A stretch of DNA of 64,000 nucleotides from positions 1 to 64,000 of the forward strand of contig JAUIIJ010000015.1 in the NCBI GenBank assembly GCA_030431825.1, read 5' to 3'. How positions within the stretch are numbered: the first letter of the stretch is position 1; the number at the start of each line of letters is the position of its first letter. A program made the position numbers and the translations under genes. This document shows positions 41,282 to 51,601 of this stretch, in pieces. The notes below the pieces were generated by a model. That model was not told the origin of the DNA. It searched no databases and was given only the letters and a program-made list of their open reading frames with translations. Source of the DNA: Alphaproteobacteria bacterium. GTDB lineage: Bacteria; Pseudomonadota; Alphaproteobacteria; Rhodobacterales; Rhodobacteraceae.

Positions 41282-43216
41282 ATGAGCCTGACCACGGACC
41301 AGATGGAACTGCGCGAGGATGATATTCGCAAACATTACCCGGCGGCAGAGGCATTGCTCGCCGGGTTCGATCATGTGCCGCGCATTGCCGAGGCGCGCGA
41401 GGTATCCGCGCCCGAACGCTCCACGGGCATCGGGACGCGACGGCGGTTTCGCTCAACCACGCCGGGGCTGGTTACAAAGCGCAGCACGCGCCCGGATGGT
41501 GTACGGCTGATCGAGCGGATCGAGGCCGCGGACGCAGGCGACGTGCTGACCTCGCCGCAACAGGCCACGGTGATGCAGGCACTGCGCCGGGCGTTGTCCA
41601 TATCCCTGGCAGCCGCCGAGACCTATGGCGAGGCGACCCCGCTGGCCGAATTGAAACGTGCGAATCTCGCCGGTGATCTCGCACCGGCACGCAAGAGCGA
41701 ATTTACCGAACTGCTGTCCGCCGAGGCGCTGGTGACGCTGCACGTGTTCGCCAATGCCCTGGCCTACCTTCTGTCCTCGCATCTGTCCGAGGTTTCGGTC
41801 GAACTGGGCGAGGTGCAGGAGGTTCTGACCGACAATGGCATGCTGGCGCTGCATGGCGCGCTCTGGGAGCTCGACGCCAAGCTGGCCGAGCACGCCAGCG
41901 ACGACGCCCGTCTCGTCGCAAGTTGCAGCGATTTCGCGGAACAGCTCATGGAAAAGGCGGCGCTGCGGGCGCAGAACGCACCGCATCTTGCGTCGTTCAC
42001 CGATGCCGTCTGGCGGGTCGAGGCGGATGACCTGACGCTGCGCGGCTTTGTTCCGGCAACGCGGGCAAAATCGACGACACTGACCATGGCGTTCAAAAAG
42101 CCGAACGAGGTCGTCGGAAACCACATTGCCAAATACCAGGCGATGAAGCTGTCCAAGATGCTCATGGCTTACGATTTCGAACGCCATCTGAACCCGTTCG
42201 CCGAACTGGGCGGATTCATCTTTACCTTCATGGGCGATGGGAAACCGGGCACCGGCAAGACCACGTTGATCCAGATGATGGCCGGGATGATAAACGACTA
42301 CTGCCAGAATGCCGGCTATCCCTTTCGCTATCAGAACCTGAGCACCGACAACATCGACAGCTATCAGGGAAAATCCGGGCAGAATGCCAAGGCGTTCATC
42401 AACACGATCCTTGACCCGGCGGTGATCGGGTTCGGCACCATCGACGACATCGACCAGCTGGCCGGCAAACGCGGCGACCGGCAATCGAGCGCGGGACAGC
42501 TCGAGATCACGGCCGTCCTGATGGAGAGCTTTGCAGGGGCCAATACGGTCGTGCGCGGCAACTGCACCTTTGGCATGTTCTCGAACTATCCCGAGAACGT
42601 CGATGACGCCCTGCGCCAGCGCGCCGGTGCGCGTTTCCTCGTTGACGGCCCACAGACGCGCGAGGACTACATCGACATCCTGGCCCTTCTGATGGGCAAC
42701 AACCACGAGATTCCGCTGGGCGATCACGCGTTATACGCGGCGCAGGAGATCAAGACCGCCGTGGCGGCCAGCTTCGAGGGTCACAATCGCCCCCACGAAG
42801 ACAGCTTGCGCGCGGTGTTCGACCGGGTTCGCGACGAGGTCGGCGAACTGGACACGATTGCGAGGATGGGAACCTACCTGAAGGCGATCCAGCAGGCGGA
42901 CGAACGGTTTACCGGCCGCGCGATCAAGAACATCACCGACGCGGTCAAGGTACGGGCGATGGATTTCGAACTGCCCGACGAATGGATGGAGAACCCCGAC
43001 CTGTTCCTGTTCAGGGATTACGATACCAAGAAGGCGATGATTGCCGATCTGCGGGTGCCGATCACCACCGATATGGTCCTGCAAGAGATCAACCGCTATG
43101 CCGACAGCGAATTCCGCTATGCGGACAAGTCGGATGAAGCGGCGATCGAGGCGATGGTGCGGGATTATGGCCGCACCGAAGAGGCCAAGCGGCGATATCT
43201 GGAGACCAAGAGCTGA
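41282..43216 (+). CDS. Orphan AAA+ ATPase with unknown N-terminal region
   Basis: The 644-residue protein has a Walker A as GDGKPGTGKTTL at about 318-329 and a Walker B-like GFGTIDDIDQLAG near 380. An arginine-finger-like RQRAGARF and sensor region follow near 440. The first roughly 300 residues are helical and do not match a domain I know. This is a conserved Rhodobacteraceae AAA protein without an assigned function; protein remodelling is the generic expectation. ATG 41282 has GGAG 11 bases upstream, though Met8 is an alternative. It is monocistronic and divergent from ribA. Confidence 0.85.
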   Translation: MSLTTDQMELREDDIRKHYPAAEALLAGFDHVPRIAEAREVSAPERSTGIGTRRRFRSTTPGLVTKRSTRPDGVRLIERIEAADAGDVLTSPQQATVMQALRRALSISLAAAETYGEATPLAELKRANLAGDLAPARKSEFTELLSAEALVTLHVFANALAYLLSSHLSEVSVELGEVQEVLTDNGMLALHGALWELDAKLAEHASDDARLVASCSDFAEQLMEKAALRAQNAPHLASFTDAVWRVEADDLTLRGFVPATRAKSTTLTMAFKKPNEVVGNHIAKYQAMKLSKMLMAYDFERHLNPFAELGGFIFTFMGDGKPGTGKTTLIQMMAGMINDYCQNAGYPFRYQNLSTDNIDSYQGKSGQNAKAFINTILDPAVIGFGTIDDIDQLAGKRGDRQSSAGQLEITAVLMESFAGANTVVRGNCTFGMFSNYPENVDDALRQRAGARFLVDGPQTREDYIDILALLMGNNHEIPLGDHALYAAQEIKTAVAASFEGHNRPHEDSLRAVFDRVRDEVGELDTIARMGTYLKAIQQADERFTGRAIKNITDAVKVRAMDFELPDEWMENPDLFLFRDYDTKKAMIADLRVPITTDMVLQEINRYADSEFRYADKSDEAAIEAMVRDYGRTEEAKRRYLETKS

Positions 43217-43373
43217 GATGCGGCGGTTCACCGTCGTTACCGCGATGACGGACAGCTTTCTTGAAAGAGCGTCTTCGCGCAGGCGCGCGACCGTGGCAAA
43301 CCTGTTTCGATACCGTGTTTCCGTTTGCCGGCGCGGCAACGGCTCCCGGGTCGGTTAAGGAAGGCAGGTAGGT

Positions 43374-44288
43374 TTGGGCGAAACCATGATCACCATCGCG
43401 GCTGTCCTGTCCTGGGCCGTTCTCAGTGTCGCCAGTCGCGTCGTGCTGGTCAATTTCGGGCTCGATCCGTGGATGTTCAGTTTCCTGCAACTCGTGGCCG
43501 GCGGCATCACCCTGTTGGCGATCGGCTATCGCGGGGCACGGGCGCGGCGAAGCTTTACAAGAGTGTCCACCTGGGCCCTGGGCGCGCTCCGGGTGCTCTC
43601 GGCTGCGCTGTATACCGCCGTGCTGGCATCCATCAGCGTGCTGGAAGCCGGGACAATAGGTGCGATCAATCTGCCCGTTGTCGCGCTTGTGGTGCTGCTC
43701 TGGAGCCGCACGTGGCCACGCCCTATGGCCTGGCCCGGTCACATTCTCATCCTTGTGGCGGTTGCGTGGATGGCAATGCGGCTGCAGAGCGATACCCGCG
43801 CCGTTGTCATGGGTCTGATGGGTCTGAACGCGCTGTGTCTCGCGGGGATGAACCTGATTGCCGAGCATCATCCCGAGAACAGGTCTGCCACACCGGCGGG
43901 GCGCGCGTGGTTTTCCGGCGTGGTGCTGGCGATCACGGCAGCGGTTTTCCTCGTCGTGCGTGTCCTGCAGGGTGCGGACGTCCTGGGCGCGTTCAGCCTG
44001 CCGCTCATCCTCTCCGGTATTGCAGTCGGAGTGTTTCTGAGGGCACCGTCGATGTTCCTGACCTTCTGGGCCATCAGTGTCGCGGGCGCTCAGGGCTATA
44101 CGGCCGCGATTGCGTTCCTGCCATTGTTTGGTATGGCCCTTGAACAGGGGGCGATCGCGATGGGCCTGCTCGATACGTCCCGCTTTCAATATGAATTCCT
44201 GTATATCGCGATACTTGCCCTGATCGGCACATTGGTCGTCTGGACGGCTAATAGGGCCGCACATCAGACGGCGCAAAGCCGCGAGTGA
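43374..44288 (+). CDS. EamA/DMT-family transporter
   Basis: The 304-residue protein has ten predicted helices in two EamA halves (ITIAAVLSWAVLSVASRVVL to about 130; FSGVVLAITAAVFLVVRVL onward). Members export amino acids, metabolites or import drugs; the substrate is unknown. The start is TTG 43374, nine bases after AAGGAAGG; ATG 43386 is an alternative with a poorer ribosome site. It stands alone between the AAA ATPase and pheT. Confidence 0.85.
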   Translation: MGETMITIAAVLSWAVLSVASRVVLVNFGLDPWMFSFLQLVAGGITLLAIGYRGARARRSFTRVSTWALGALRVLSAALYTAVLASISVLEAGTIGAINLPVVALVVLLWSRTWPRPMAWPGHILILVAVAWMAMRLQSDTRAVVMGLMGLNALCLAGMNLIAEHHPENRSATPAGRAWFSGVVLAITAAVFLVVRVLQGADVLGAFSLPLILSGIAVGVFLRAPSMFLTFWAISVAGAQGYTAAIAFLPLFGMALEQGAIAMGLLDTSRFQYEFLYIAILALIGTLVVWTANRAAHQTAQSRE

Positions 44289-44388
44289 TGCGGGTGGCGT
44301 CCGTGGAAACGCATGCGCCCGGCTTGCACACCGGCGATTTCTTTGCCATTGCCTGCGGCAACGCGAACTGACCGCAAGGGCCCGTGCC

Positions 44389-46785
44389 ATGAAATTCACG
44401 CTTTCCTGGTTGAAAGACCATCTGGATACCGAAGCCAGCCTTGACGAGATACTCTATGCCCTGACCGATCTGGGCCTTGAAGTGGAAGAGGTGACGAACC
44501 CTGCGGCGCGGCTGGCGGATTTTACCCTGGGCAAGGTTGTGCATGCCGAGCAGCACCCCGATGCCGACCGGCTGCGGGTGTGCAAGGTGGCGACGGATGA
44601 GGGCGAATTGCAGATCATCTGCGGCGCGCCCAACGCACGAGAAGGCATCACGGTGGTTGTCGCCAAGCCCGGCGTCTACGTGCCCGGAATCGACACGACC
44701 ATCGCGGTTGGCAAGATCCGGGGCATCGAGAGCTTCGGAATGATGGCGTCCGAGCGCGAGATGGAGTTGTCAGACGAGCATGACGGCATCATCGAACTGC
44801 CCAGCGGCGAGGTGGGCGACCGGTTCATCGACTGGCTGGCCGAGAACGATCCGGCCAAGGTGGACCCGGTGATCGAGATCGCGATCACGCCCAACCGCCC
44901 TGATGCGCTCGGGGTCGAAGGCATCGCCCGCGATCTGGCCGCACGCGGACTGGGAACGCTGAAACAGTATGATGTCGAGCCGGTTCCGGGCGATTTCCCT
45001 TGCCCTGTTCCGGTCAGCATCGACGCGGATACGCTGGACGGTTGCCCGCTCTTTGCCGGGCGCATGATCCGTGGCGTCCGGAACGGCCCCAGCCCGCAAT
45101 GGCTTCAGGACCGTCTGCGGGCCGTCGGTCTGCGGCCGATCTCGGCCCTGGTCGACATCACCAACTATTTCACCATTGACCGCAACCGGCCGCTGCACGT
45201 GTTCGACGTGGCGCGGATGAACGGCGGATTGCGGGTGCATCGTGCGACAGGGGGCGAGGGCCTGACGGCGCTGGATGACAAGCAATACACCTTTGAGCCG
45301 GGCGTGATGGTGATTTCCGATGACACCGGACCCGAAAGCATCGCCGGCATCATGGGCGGCGCGGCGACGGGCGTGACCGGAGAAACCGTTGACGTGTTCG
45401 TCGAGAGCGCGTTCTGGGATCACATCCAGATCGCGCTGGCGGGCCGTGCGCTCAAGATCAATTCCGATGCGCGGTATCGCTTTGAGCGCGGGGTCGATCC
45501 GGCCTTTACCCTGCCCGGTCTGGAACTGGCGACCCAGATGATCCTGGATCTCTGTGGCGGCGAACCTTCCGAGGTTGTCATTGCGGGCGCGGAGCCCGAT
45601 CACTCCCGTGCCTACCGGCTTGATACCGACCGGGTGCAGAGCCTTGTGGGCATGAAGATTGACGCCGAGACCCAACGCGCAACCCTGAGCAAGCTGGGCT
45701 TTGTTCTCGACGGAGACATGGCGCAGGTTCCAAGCTGGCGTCCCGACGTGCAGGGCGAGGCCGATCTGGTAGAGGAGGTCGCGCGCGTCGCATCGCTGAC
45801 CGGGCTCGAAGGCCGCCCCCTGCCGCGCCTCACATCGGGCGTGCCCAAGCCGGTGATGACCGTCGCGCAGCGACGGGCGCAGGCGGCGCGCCGCACCTGC
45901 GCGTCGCTCGGCTATAATGAATGTGTCAGCTACTCGTTCATCGACCGGGCCAGCGCCGCGCTGTTTGGCGGCGGTGACGATGCGACCATGCTGGAAAATC
46001 CGATCAGCTCCGAAATGAGCCACATGCGCCCGGCCCTGTTGCCCGGGCTGCTGCAGGCCGCGGCGCGCAACCAGGCGCGGGGTTTCATGGATCTTGCCCT
46101 GTTCGAGGTCGGCCCGGCATTTCACGGCGGCGAGCCGGGCGAGCAGCATAACCTGATAACCGGCCTTCTGGTCGGTCGCACCGGCCCCAAGGACGTGCAC
46201 GGCGCATCGCGCCCGGTTGATCTCTACGATGTCAAGGCCGACGCCGAGGCGGTGCTGGCGGCAATCGGTGCTCCGGCCAAGGTGCAAATCCGGCGCGGTG
46301 CCCGCGAATGGTGGCATCCGGGCCGGCATGGCCAGATTTGCCTGGGGCCGAAAAAGGTGCTCGGGGTGTTCGGGGAACTGCATCCCAGGGTGCTTGCGGC
46401 GATGGATGTCAAGGGGCCCGCGATGGGCTTTACCATCTGGCCTGACGAGGTGCCGCAACCCCGCAAGAGCGGGGCGACGCGCGCGGCGCTGGAACTGCGC
46501 GATTTGCAGGCGGTCGAACGCGATTTCGCTTTCGTCGTGGATACGGATGTGAATGCGCTCGATCTCGTCAATGCCGCAGCCGGGGCCGACAAGGCGCTGA
46601 TCGAGGACGTTCGCGTTTTCGACGAATTCATCGGCGGCAATCTTGGCGAGGGCAAGAAATCCCTCGCGGTGACCGTGCGTCTGCAACCTTCCAAGACGAC
46701 CCTGAAAGAAGCCGATATCGAAGCGGTCAGCGCAAAGATCGTCGAGAAAGTGACCAAGGCGACGGGCGGCATCCTGCGGGGATAA
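44389..46785 (+). CDS. pheT: Phenylalanyl-tRNA synthetase beta subunit
   Basis: The full-length 798-residue PheT has an N-terminal EMAP-like tRNA-binding domain (about 39-150, with HPDADRLRVCKV), B3/4 editing domain, B5 and catalytic-like core (NPISSEMSHMRPALLPGLL near 540), and a C-terminal anticodon-binding domain ending KIVEKVTKATGGILRG. It pairs with PheS to charge tRNA-Phe. Unlike the usual pheST layout, pheS is not adjacent upstream; an EamA transporter lies there instead. Assignment is certain. Confidence 0.98.
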   Translation: MKFTLSWLKDHLDTEASLDEILYALTDLGLEVEEVTNPAARLADFTLGKVVHAEQHPDADRLRVCKVATDEGELQIICGAPNAREGITVVVAKPGVYVPGIDTTIAVGKIRGIESFGMMASEREMELSDEHDGIIELPSGEVGDRFIDWLAENDPAKVDPVIEIAITPNRPDALGVEGIARDLAARGLGTLKQYDVEPVPGDFPCPVPVSIDADTLDGCPLFAGRMIRGVRNGPSPQWLQDRLRAVGLRPISALVDITNYFTIDRNRPLHVFDVARMNGGLRVHRATGGEGLTALDDKQYTFEPGVMVISDDTGPESIAGIMGGAATGVTGETVDVFVESAFWDHIQIALAGRALKINSDARYRFERGVDPAFTLPGLELATQMILDLCGGEPSEVVIAGAEPDHSRAYRLDTDRVQSLVGMKIDAETQRATLSKLGFVLDGDMAQVPSWRPDVQGEADLVEEVARVASLTGLEGRPLPRLTSGVPKPVMTVAQRRAQAARRTCASLGYNECVSYSFIDRASAALFGGGDDATMLENPISSEMSHMRPALLPGLLQAAARNQARGFMDLALFEVGPAFHGGEPGEQHNLITGLLVGRTGPKDVHGASRPVDLYDVKADAEAVLAAIGAPAKVQIRRGAREWWHPGRHGQICLGPKKVLGVFGELHPRVLAAMDVKGPAMGFTIWPDEVPQPRKSGATRAALELRDLQAVERDFAFVVDTDVNALDLVNAAAGADKALIEDVRVFDEFIGGNLGEGKKSLAVTVRLQPSKTTLKEADIEAVSAKIVEKVTKATGGILRG

Positions 46786-47263
46786 CGAGCCGGAACCGAT
46801 CCTGGCGGGCGGGGGGCGGCTCTCCCGTTCGCGGCGGGTGCCGCAATAGACTTCACCGGGGCAAGTTGCGACTTTGACGGTGGCGACTCTCGGGGCGGCG
46901 ATCTCTCGCAAATGGGCAAACGGCACAGTTTCGTTTGGCGGCAATTCTTGTTGGTGTTTCCGGCAATCACATGACCGTTGGTGCGGATCGACGAGATCGG
47001 CTGCGGCCTGAGTCAGCCTGTCTTTCTCACCTGGGCGCTCTTTCGTGCCCCCCCGCCCGACCTTCGGCATTATCCGCTCGGTCAAATGGCTCGCCGATCC
47101 GGTGCCGTCAGGCCAGGTCGTCTGCTATCGCAACGCCCCCTGACCCGGGGGGTGTGCAGCAGGCCCATCAGACGTGAAATCCGGTCGGTTCGGATAATCG
47201 CGTTGATTGTCGCCGGAAAGCTGCGCTAGGAACAATAATCAGTGAAAGGGCGTCTGATCACAC
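46786..47263. other. Intergenic region between pheT and psd
   Basis: About 480 bases without a supported gene. A CCCCC/GGGGG hairpin sits near 47136-47152. A 43-codon open frame ending at the TGA 47141-47143 has plausible composition but no start or ribosome site. The right end should contain the psd promoter. Confidence 0.5.
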
Positions 47264-47956
47264 ATGACCATGCTTGGCACCTTTATAAAACCCATGCATC
47301 GCGAGGGTATCCCCTTCGTCGCGGGGTTTGCCATCATATCACTCCTGCTGTTCCTGATCCTCGAACCACTGGGCTGGATCGGTGCGGGGCTCACGGTATG
47401 GTGCTATTATTTCTTTCGCGATCCCAAACGCACCACCCCGATCCGTGACGGATTGTTCGTGAGTCCGGCCGACGGGGTTGTATCTCTTATCGAACCGGCG
47501 GTTCCGCCTGCGGAACTGGGCATGCCGGATGCACCGCTGACGCGGGTCAGCGTGTTCATGAACGTGTTCAATTGCCACGTGAACCGGGTGCCGATCGCAG
47601 GGCATATCGCGGCGGTGGCCTATCGCCCGGGCAAGTTCCTGAACGCGTCTCTGGACAAGGCCAGCGTAGACAACGAGCGCAACAGCCTGTGTATCGAAAT
47701 GGCCGATGGGCGGCAGATCGCCGTGGTTCAGATCGCCGGTCTGGTCGCCCGCCGCATCGTCTGTTTCGTGGACGAGGGCCAACAGATGATGACCGGCGAG
47801 CGATTTGGCCTGATCCGGTTCGGCTCGCGCGTCGATGTCTATTTGCCCGATGGTGTTTCACCACTGGTGAGTGTCGGACAATCGATGGTCGCCGGTGAAA
47901 CCGTGCTCGCGGATCTGACCTCGGAAGAGGCTCCGCGCAGCGGGCGGACGGCCTGA
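47264..47956 (+). CDS. psd: Phosphatidylserine decarboxylase
   Basis: The 230-residue protein is the short (PSD-A) type, with an N-terminal hydrophobic anchor ([20 protein letters not shown]), [28 protein letters not shown], and the autocatalytic cleavage site RFGSR near residue 185. Cleavage before the Ser generates the pyruvoyl prosthetic group. It converts phosphatidylserine to phosphatidylethanolamine at the inner membrane. It is followed after two bases by pssA, which makes its substrate, so the two form a small phospholipid operon. Confidence 0.96.
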   Translation: MTMLGTFIKPMHREGIPFVAGFAIISLLLFLILEPLGWIGAGLTVWCYYFFRDPKRTTPIRDGLFVSPADGVVSLIEPAVPPAELGMPDAPLTRVSVFMNVFNCHVNRVPIAGHIAAVAYRPGKFLNASLDKASVDNERNSLCIEMADGRQIAVVQIAGLVARRIVCFVDEGQQMMTGERFGLIRFGSRVDVYLPDGVSPLVSVGQSMVAGETVLADLTSEEAPRSGRTA

Positions 47957-47958
47957 CC

Positions 47959-48705
47959 ATGAGCGGGAACCGGCAAACCCAACGTCCGGATATGCCGCTG
48001 GTCACATTGCTGCCCAACGCGGTAACGATCATCGCGCTCTGTGCCGGGCTGACCGCGATCAGGATGGGCTTCAACAGCCAGTTCAGGGGCGCCGTGATCA
48101 TGATCCTGGTCGCCTGTGTGCTGGATGGCATGGATGGCAGGCTGGCGCGGCTTTTGCGTTCGGAATCGCCGATGGGGGCGGAACTGGATTCGCTGGCTGA
48201 CGCGGTCAATTTCGGAGTGGCGCCTGCGCTTGTGGTCTATGCATTCGCGATGCAGGACGCTACCGGGGCGGGCTGGATCGCGGTACTGGTCTACGCGGTG
48301 AGCTGCGTGATGCGCCTCGCGCGGTTCAATCTCGACAGCAAATCCGAAACCGCCACACCCTCGGGGGGCCGATTTGTCGGGGTTCCGGCCCCTGCAGGGG
48401 CATTTCTGGTGCTGTTACCCCTGTTCCTGTCTTTTCAGGCTGGCGACCCCGGATTCGTGTCGCCGGTCATCGTGGGTTGTTACATGATCGCGGTAGGCAT
48501 GCTGATGATCAGCCGGATCCCCACCTATTCGTTCAAGAAGACCCGTGTCGCCCGCAAGAGCGTGAAATTCCTGCTGATCGGCTTCGTCTTTCTTGCTGCG
48601 GCCCTGCTCACACAGCCCTGGCTGACATTGATCGCGTTCGAACTGGCCTACGTCGTCAGCATCTTCTGGACGTGGTATACCCGTGAGACCGGTCAGGCGC
48701 TCTAG
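47959..48705 (+). CDS. pssA: CDP-diacylglycerol-serine O-phosphatidyltransferase
   Basis: The 248-residue integral membrane enzyme of the CDP-alcohol phosphatidyltransferase family has the motif D-G-x-D-G-x-x-A-R-x8-G-x3-D-x3-D: it starts DGMDGRLARLL near residue 53 and ends GAELDSLAD. About eight helices are visible. It makes phosphatidylserine from CDP-DAG and serine for the upstream psd product. Starts two bases after the psd stop. Confidence 0.96.
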   Translation: MSGNRQTQRPDMPLVTLLPNAVTIIALCAGLTAIRMGFNSQFRGAVIMILVACVLDGMDGRLARLLRSESPMGAELDSLADAVNFGVAPALVVYAFAMQDATGAGWIAVLVYAVSCVMRLARFNLDSKSETATPSGGRFVGVPAPAGAFLVLLPLFLSFQAGDPGFVSPVIVGCYMIAVGMLMISRIPTYSFKKTRVARKSVKFLLIGFVFLAAALLTQPWLTLIAFELAYVVSIFWTWYTRETGQAL

Positions 48706-48810
48706 CGCGGTTGCGCATCAAAAAGCAGCGAATGTGCGCGTGTGCAGGTGGACATCGCCGAAATCAGCCTCACATTGGGTCGCAAACACCACGCAGGAGA
48801 GATGCAGGAC

Positions 48811-49689
48811 ATGACCGACAACAGCGAATATACCCCCCCGCGCGTATGGACATGGGACTCGGAAAATGGCGGGCGTTTCGCCAGCGTCAACCGGCCGATT
48901 GCCGGACCGACCCATGACAAGGACCTGCAGGTGGGCCAGCACCCGTTCCAGCTTTATTCGCTGGCCACCCCGAACGGGGTCAAGGTGACGGTGATGTTCG
49001 AGGAGCTGCTCGCCGCCGGTCATGCGGATGCGGAATATGACGCCTGGCTGATCAACATCGGGGAGGGCGATCAGTTCGGCAGCGGGTTTGTCTCGGTCAA
49101 CCCGAACTCCAAGATTCCGGCGATGATGGATCACACGACCACACCGCCGACCCGCGTATTCGAAAGCGCCGCGATCCTGTTGCATCTCGCAGAAAAGTTT
49201 GGCGCCTTCCTGCCCGCCGATCCCGCCAATCGCCCCGAAATGCTGTCATGGTTGTTCTGGCAGATTGGCAGCGCACCCTATCTGGGCGGCGGGTTCGGTC
49301 ATTTCTACGCCTATGCGCCGGTCAAGATGGAATATCCGATCAACCGTTTTGCGATGGAGACCAAGCGCCAGCTCGATGTTCTGGACCGCCGCCTGTCCGA
49401 GAGCACCTATCTCGCGGGCGAAGAGTACACGATTGCCGATATCGCCAACTGGGCATGGTACGGGCAACTGGTTCTGGGTCGTCTCTATGACGCCGCCGAG
49501 TTCCTTGACGTGGAGAGCTATTCGAACGTCCTGCGTTGGGCCCAGGCAATCGACGCAAGGCCGGCGGTGCAGCGTGGTCGCATGGTCAACCGCGCCTCGG
49601 GAGATCCCCGGATGCAATTGCATGAACGCCATGATGCAGCCGATTTCGAAACCCGCACGCAGGACAAGATCGGCGACGCCGCCGAATGA
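48811..49689 (+). CDS. yghU: YghU-like glutathione-dependent disulfide-bond oxidoreductase
   Basis: The protein is 292 residues from ATG 48811, chosen because the family starts MTDN; an ATG at 48802 directly after AGGAGAG is possible. The YghU/YfcG-type glutathione transferase has a long N-terminal extension (VWTWDSENGGRFASVNRPIA), thioredoxin-like domain (QLYSLATPNGVKVTVMFEEL) and a helical C-domain (TIADIANWAWYG). Family enzymes reduce disulfides using two glutathiones. It is convergent with panC, with a strong stem-loop between them. Confidence 0.93.
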   Translation: MTDNSEYTPPRVWTWDSENGGRFASVNRPIAGPTHDKDLQVGQHPFQLYSLATPNGVKVTVMFEELLAAGHADAEYDAWLINIGEGDQFGSGFVSVNPNSKIPAMMDHTTTPPTRVFESAAILLHLAEKFGAFLPADPANRPEMLSWLFWQIGSAPYLGGGFGHFYAYAPVKMEYPINRFAMETKRQLDVLDRRLSESTYLAGEEYTIADIANWAWYGQLVLGRLYDAAEFLDVESYSNVLRWAQAIDARPAVQRGRMVNRASGDPRMQLHERHDAADFETRTQDKIGDAAE

Positions 49690-49699
49690 CAGGCCCGAT

Positions 49700-49727
49700 G
49701 CCGGGTGGCTCCCACGGGCCGCCCGGC
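49700..49727. terminator. Stem-loop between convergent yghU and panC
   Basis: A 10-base stem, GCCGGGTGGC (49700-49709) with GCCGCCCGGC (49718-49727), has one G-U pair and an eight-base loop. It lies between two convergent stops and probably acts in both directions, although no U-tract follows. Confidence 0.55.
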
Positions 49728-49734
49728 GCGCAGA

Positions 49735-50574
49735 TCAATCGATTCCGATATTGTCGATCAGCCGCACACCGTCCAGCCACACCGCAACAAAGAGCCGCGC
49801 CGGGGCGCCGGTATCCCGCACCGGGGCCAGGTCCCGCTCGCGGCGCATTTCCAGATAGTCGATGGGGCCAAGCCCATGCTCCAGCAGTTCGGAACGGGCC
49901 TGATCAAGCACCTGTTCCACGTCCTGCCCCGCCGTGATTGCGCCGGCGGCGGCGGACAGGGTCGCGTAGATGATGCTGGCCTTTTGTCGCGCCGCATCGT
50001 CAAGGCGCAGGTTCCGCGAGGATAGTGCCAGTCCGGACTCCTCGCGCACCGTCGGACAGGGCACGATTTCGCAATCCAGATCCAGATCCTCTGCCACCCG
50101 CCGCACGACCTGCACTTGCTGATAGTCCTTTTCTCCGAAAAACGCGAAATCCGCTTCGGTCTGACGCAGCAGCTTGGCCACGACGGTTGCAACCCCGTCG
50201 AAATGCCCCGGTCGCGTCGCACCGCACAGCCCATCACTGACACCACTGACCGAAATAGTGGTGGCGAACCCATCCGGATACATCTCGGCCCCATCGGGAA
50301 CATAGAGCACGTCGATGTCGTAGGGGGCGAGTTTGCGCGCATCGGAGTCTTCGGTGCGGGGATATTTCTCGAGATCCTCGGGATTGTTGAACTGCTTTGG
50401 GTTCACGAACAGCGTCACGATCACCCGGTCCGTCCGTTCGCAGGCGGCCGCGACCAGACTCAGATGCCCGTCGTGCAGGGCCCCCATCGTCGGGACAACC
50501 CCGATGCTCTCGCCCGCCAGCCGCCAGCTACGGGTCAATGCACGCAGGTCCGGCTTGCGGCGGACGATCTTCAT
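49735..50574 (-). CDS. panC: Pantoate-beta-alanine ligase
   Basis: This 279-residue pantothenate synthetase has the ATP-binding [14 protein letters not shown] near residue 28, [20 protein letters not shown] near 140 and LALSSRN near 180. It condenses pantoate with beta-alanine using ATP, the last step of pantothenate synthesis. Its ATG overlaps the TGA of panB by four bases. The pathway partner PanD is not in the window. Confidence 0.96.
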   Translation of the reverse strand: MKIVRRKPDLRALTRSWRLAGESIGVVPTMGALHDGHLSLVAAACERTDRVIVTLFVNPKQFNNPEDLEKYPRTEDSDARKLAPYDIDVLYVPDGAEMYPDGFATTISVSGVSDGLCGATRPGHFDGVATVVAKLLRQTEADFAFFGEKDYQQVQVVRRVAEDLDLDCEIVPCPTVREESGLALSSRNLRLDDAARQKASIIYATLSAAAGAITAGQDVEQVLDQARSELLEHGLGPIDYLEMRRERDLAPVRDTGAPARLFVAVWLDGVRLIDNIGID

Positions 50575-51398
50575 GTCTGGTTGTCCTTGTCGACGAAAAT
50601 GTGTTCGGGGGCCGGAAAACTGCGCGCACGGACCTCGCTGGCATAATGCTGCACCGCCTTGCCGGCGTCGGCGGCAAGATGGCCATAGCGCTTGACGAAT
50701 TTCGGCTTGAACGCGTCAAACAGCCCGAGCATGTCGTCGATCACCAGTATCTGGCCATCGCACCCTGCCGATGCACCAATTCCGACGGTGGGAATGTCGA
50801 TGGCCGCGGTGATCTCGTCGGCCAGCGCGGCGGGCACTTTTTCCAACACGACAGAGAACGCACCGGCCCCGGCGATGGCTGCCGCGTCGTCAAGTATCCT
50901 TTGCCGGTCATCTCCCTTGCCCTGCACGGTATACCCGCCGAGCGCGTTGACCGATTGCGGGGTCAGACCGATATGCGCCATGACCGGAATGCCCCGGTCG
51001 ACAAGGAAACGGATCGTGTCCGCCATGTGTTTGCCACCTTCGAGCTTGACCGCACCCGCCCCGGTTTCCGCCATGATCCGGACCGCGTTGCGCAATGCCT
51101 GTTCGGGGCTTTCCTCATAGCTGCCAAAGGGCATGTCGACGACCATCAACGCCCGCTTCAGGCCGCGCGCCACCGCCTTGCCGTGCAGTATCATCATCTC
51201 CATTGTCACCGACAGGGTTGATGGCAGCCCGTGCAGAACCATGCCGACACTGTCTCCGACCAGAACGAGATCGCATTCGGTGTCTGCAATCCGGGCAATC
51301 GGCGTCGTGTAGGCGGTCAGGCAGACCAGCGGCTCACCACCCTTTCGTGCGCGGATGTCGCTGGCCCCGAGGGACTTGACCGGTGGTGTGTGGCTCAC
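50571..51398 (-). CDS. panB: 3-methyl-2-oxobutanoate hydroxymethyltransferase
   Basis: The 275-residue ketopantoate hydroxymethyltransferase has the magnesium and substrate motifs [16 protein letters not shown] near residue 47, VVDMPFGSY near 86, VKLEGG near 115 and [14 protein letters not shown] near 136. It adds a hydroxymethyl group from methylene-THF to 2-oxoisovalerate. First gene of the panBC pair, upstream of the convergent strand. Confidence 0.96.
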   Translation of the reverse strand: MSHTPPVKSLGASDIRARKGGEPLVCLTAYTTPIARIADTECDLVLVGDSVGMVLHGLPSTLSVTMEMMILHGKAVARGLKRALMVVDMPFGSYEESPEQALRNAVRIMAETGAGAVKLEGGKHMADTIRFLVDRGIPVMAHIGLTPQSVNALGGYTVQGKGDDRQRILDDAAAIAGAGAFSVVLEKVPAALADEITAAIDIPTVGIGASAGCDGQILVIDDMLGLFDAFKPKFVKRYGHLAADAGKAVQHYASEVRARSFPAPEHIFVDKDNQT

Positions 51399-51601
51399 TT
51401 TCCTGCCTCCATCTTACCTCGCGTCAATCTGATACGTCGCGCGGCGTGCGGTTGCAACCGGAGTGCGCGCAACGGGACCATCGGAACCGTGCCAGGCACG
51501 CTTGCGCTGCAATGCCTCGCGAAGGCCAAAACCGCAAGTTCCGGGTCGCATCGGGGTTGGCCATAACCTAGCTTGGGACAAGAGAGACAGGATGACAGGT
51601 C

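Noticed and set aside
44770-47085. 771-residue open frame antisense to pheT
   Set aside because: It mirrors pheT codon structure in high-GC DNA and has no family resemblance or ribosome site. PheT is certain on the other strand.
47012-47143. 43-codon frame between pheT and psd
   Set aside because: Protein-like composition but no start codon, no ribosome site and no recognised homologue, so it was left as a note in the intergenic entry.
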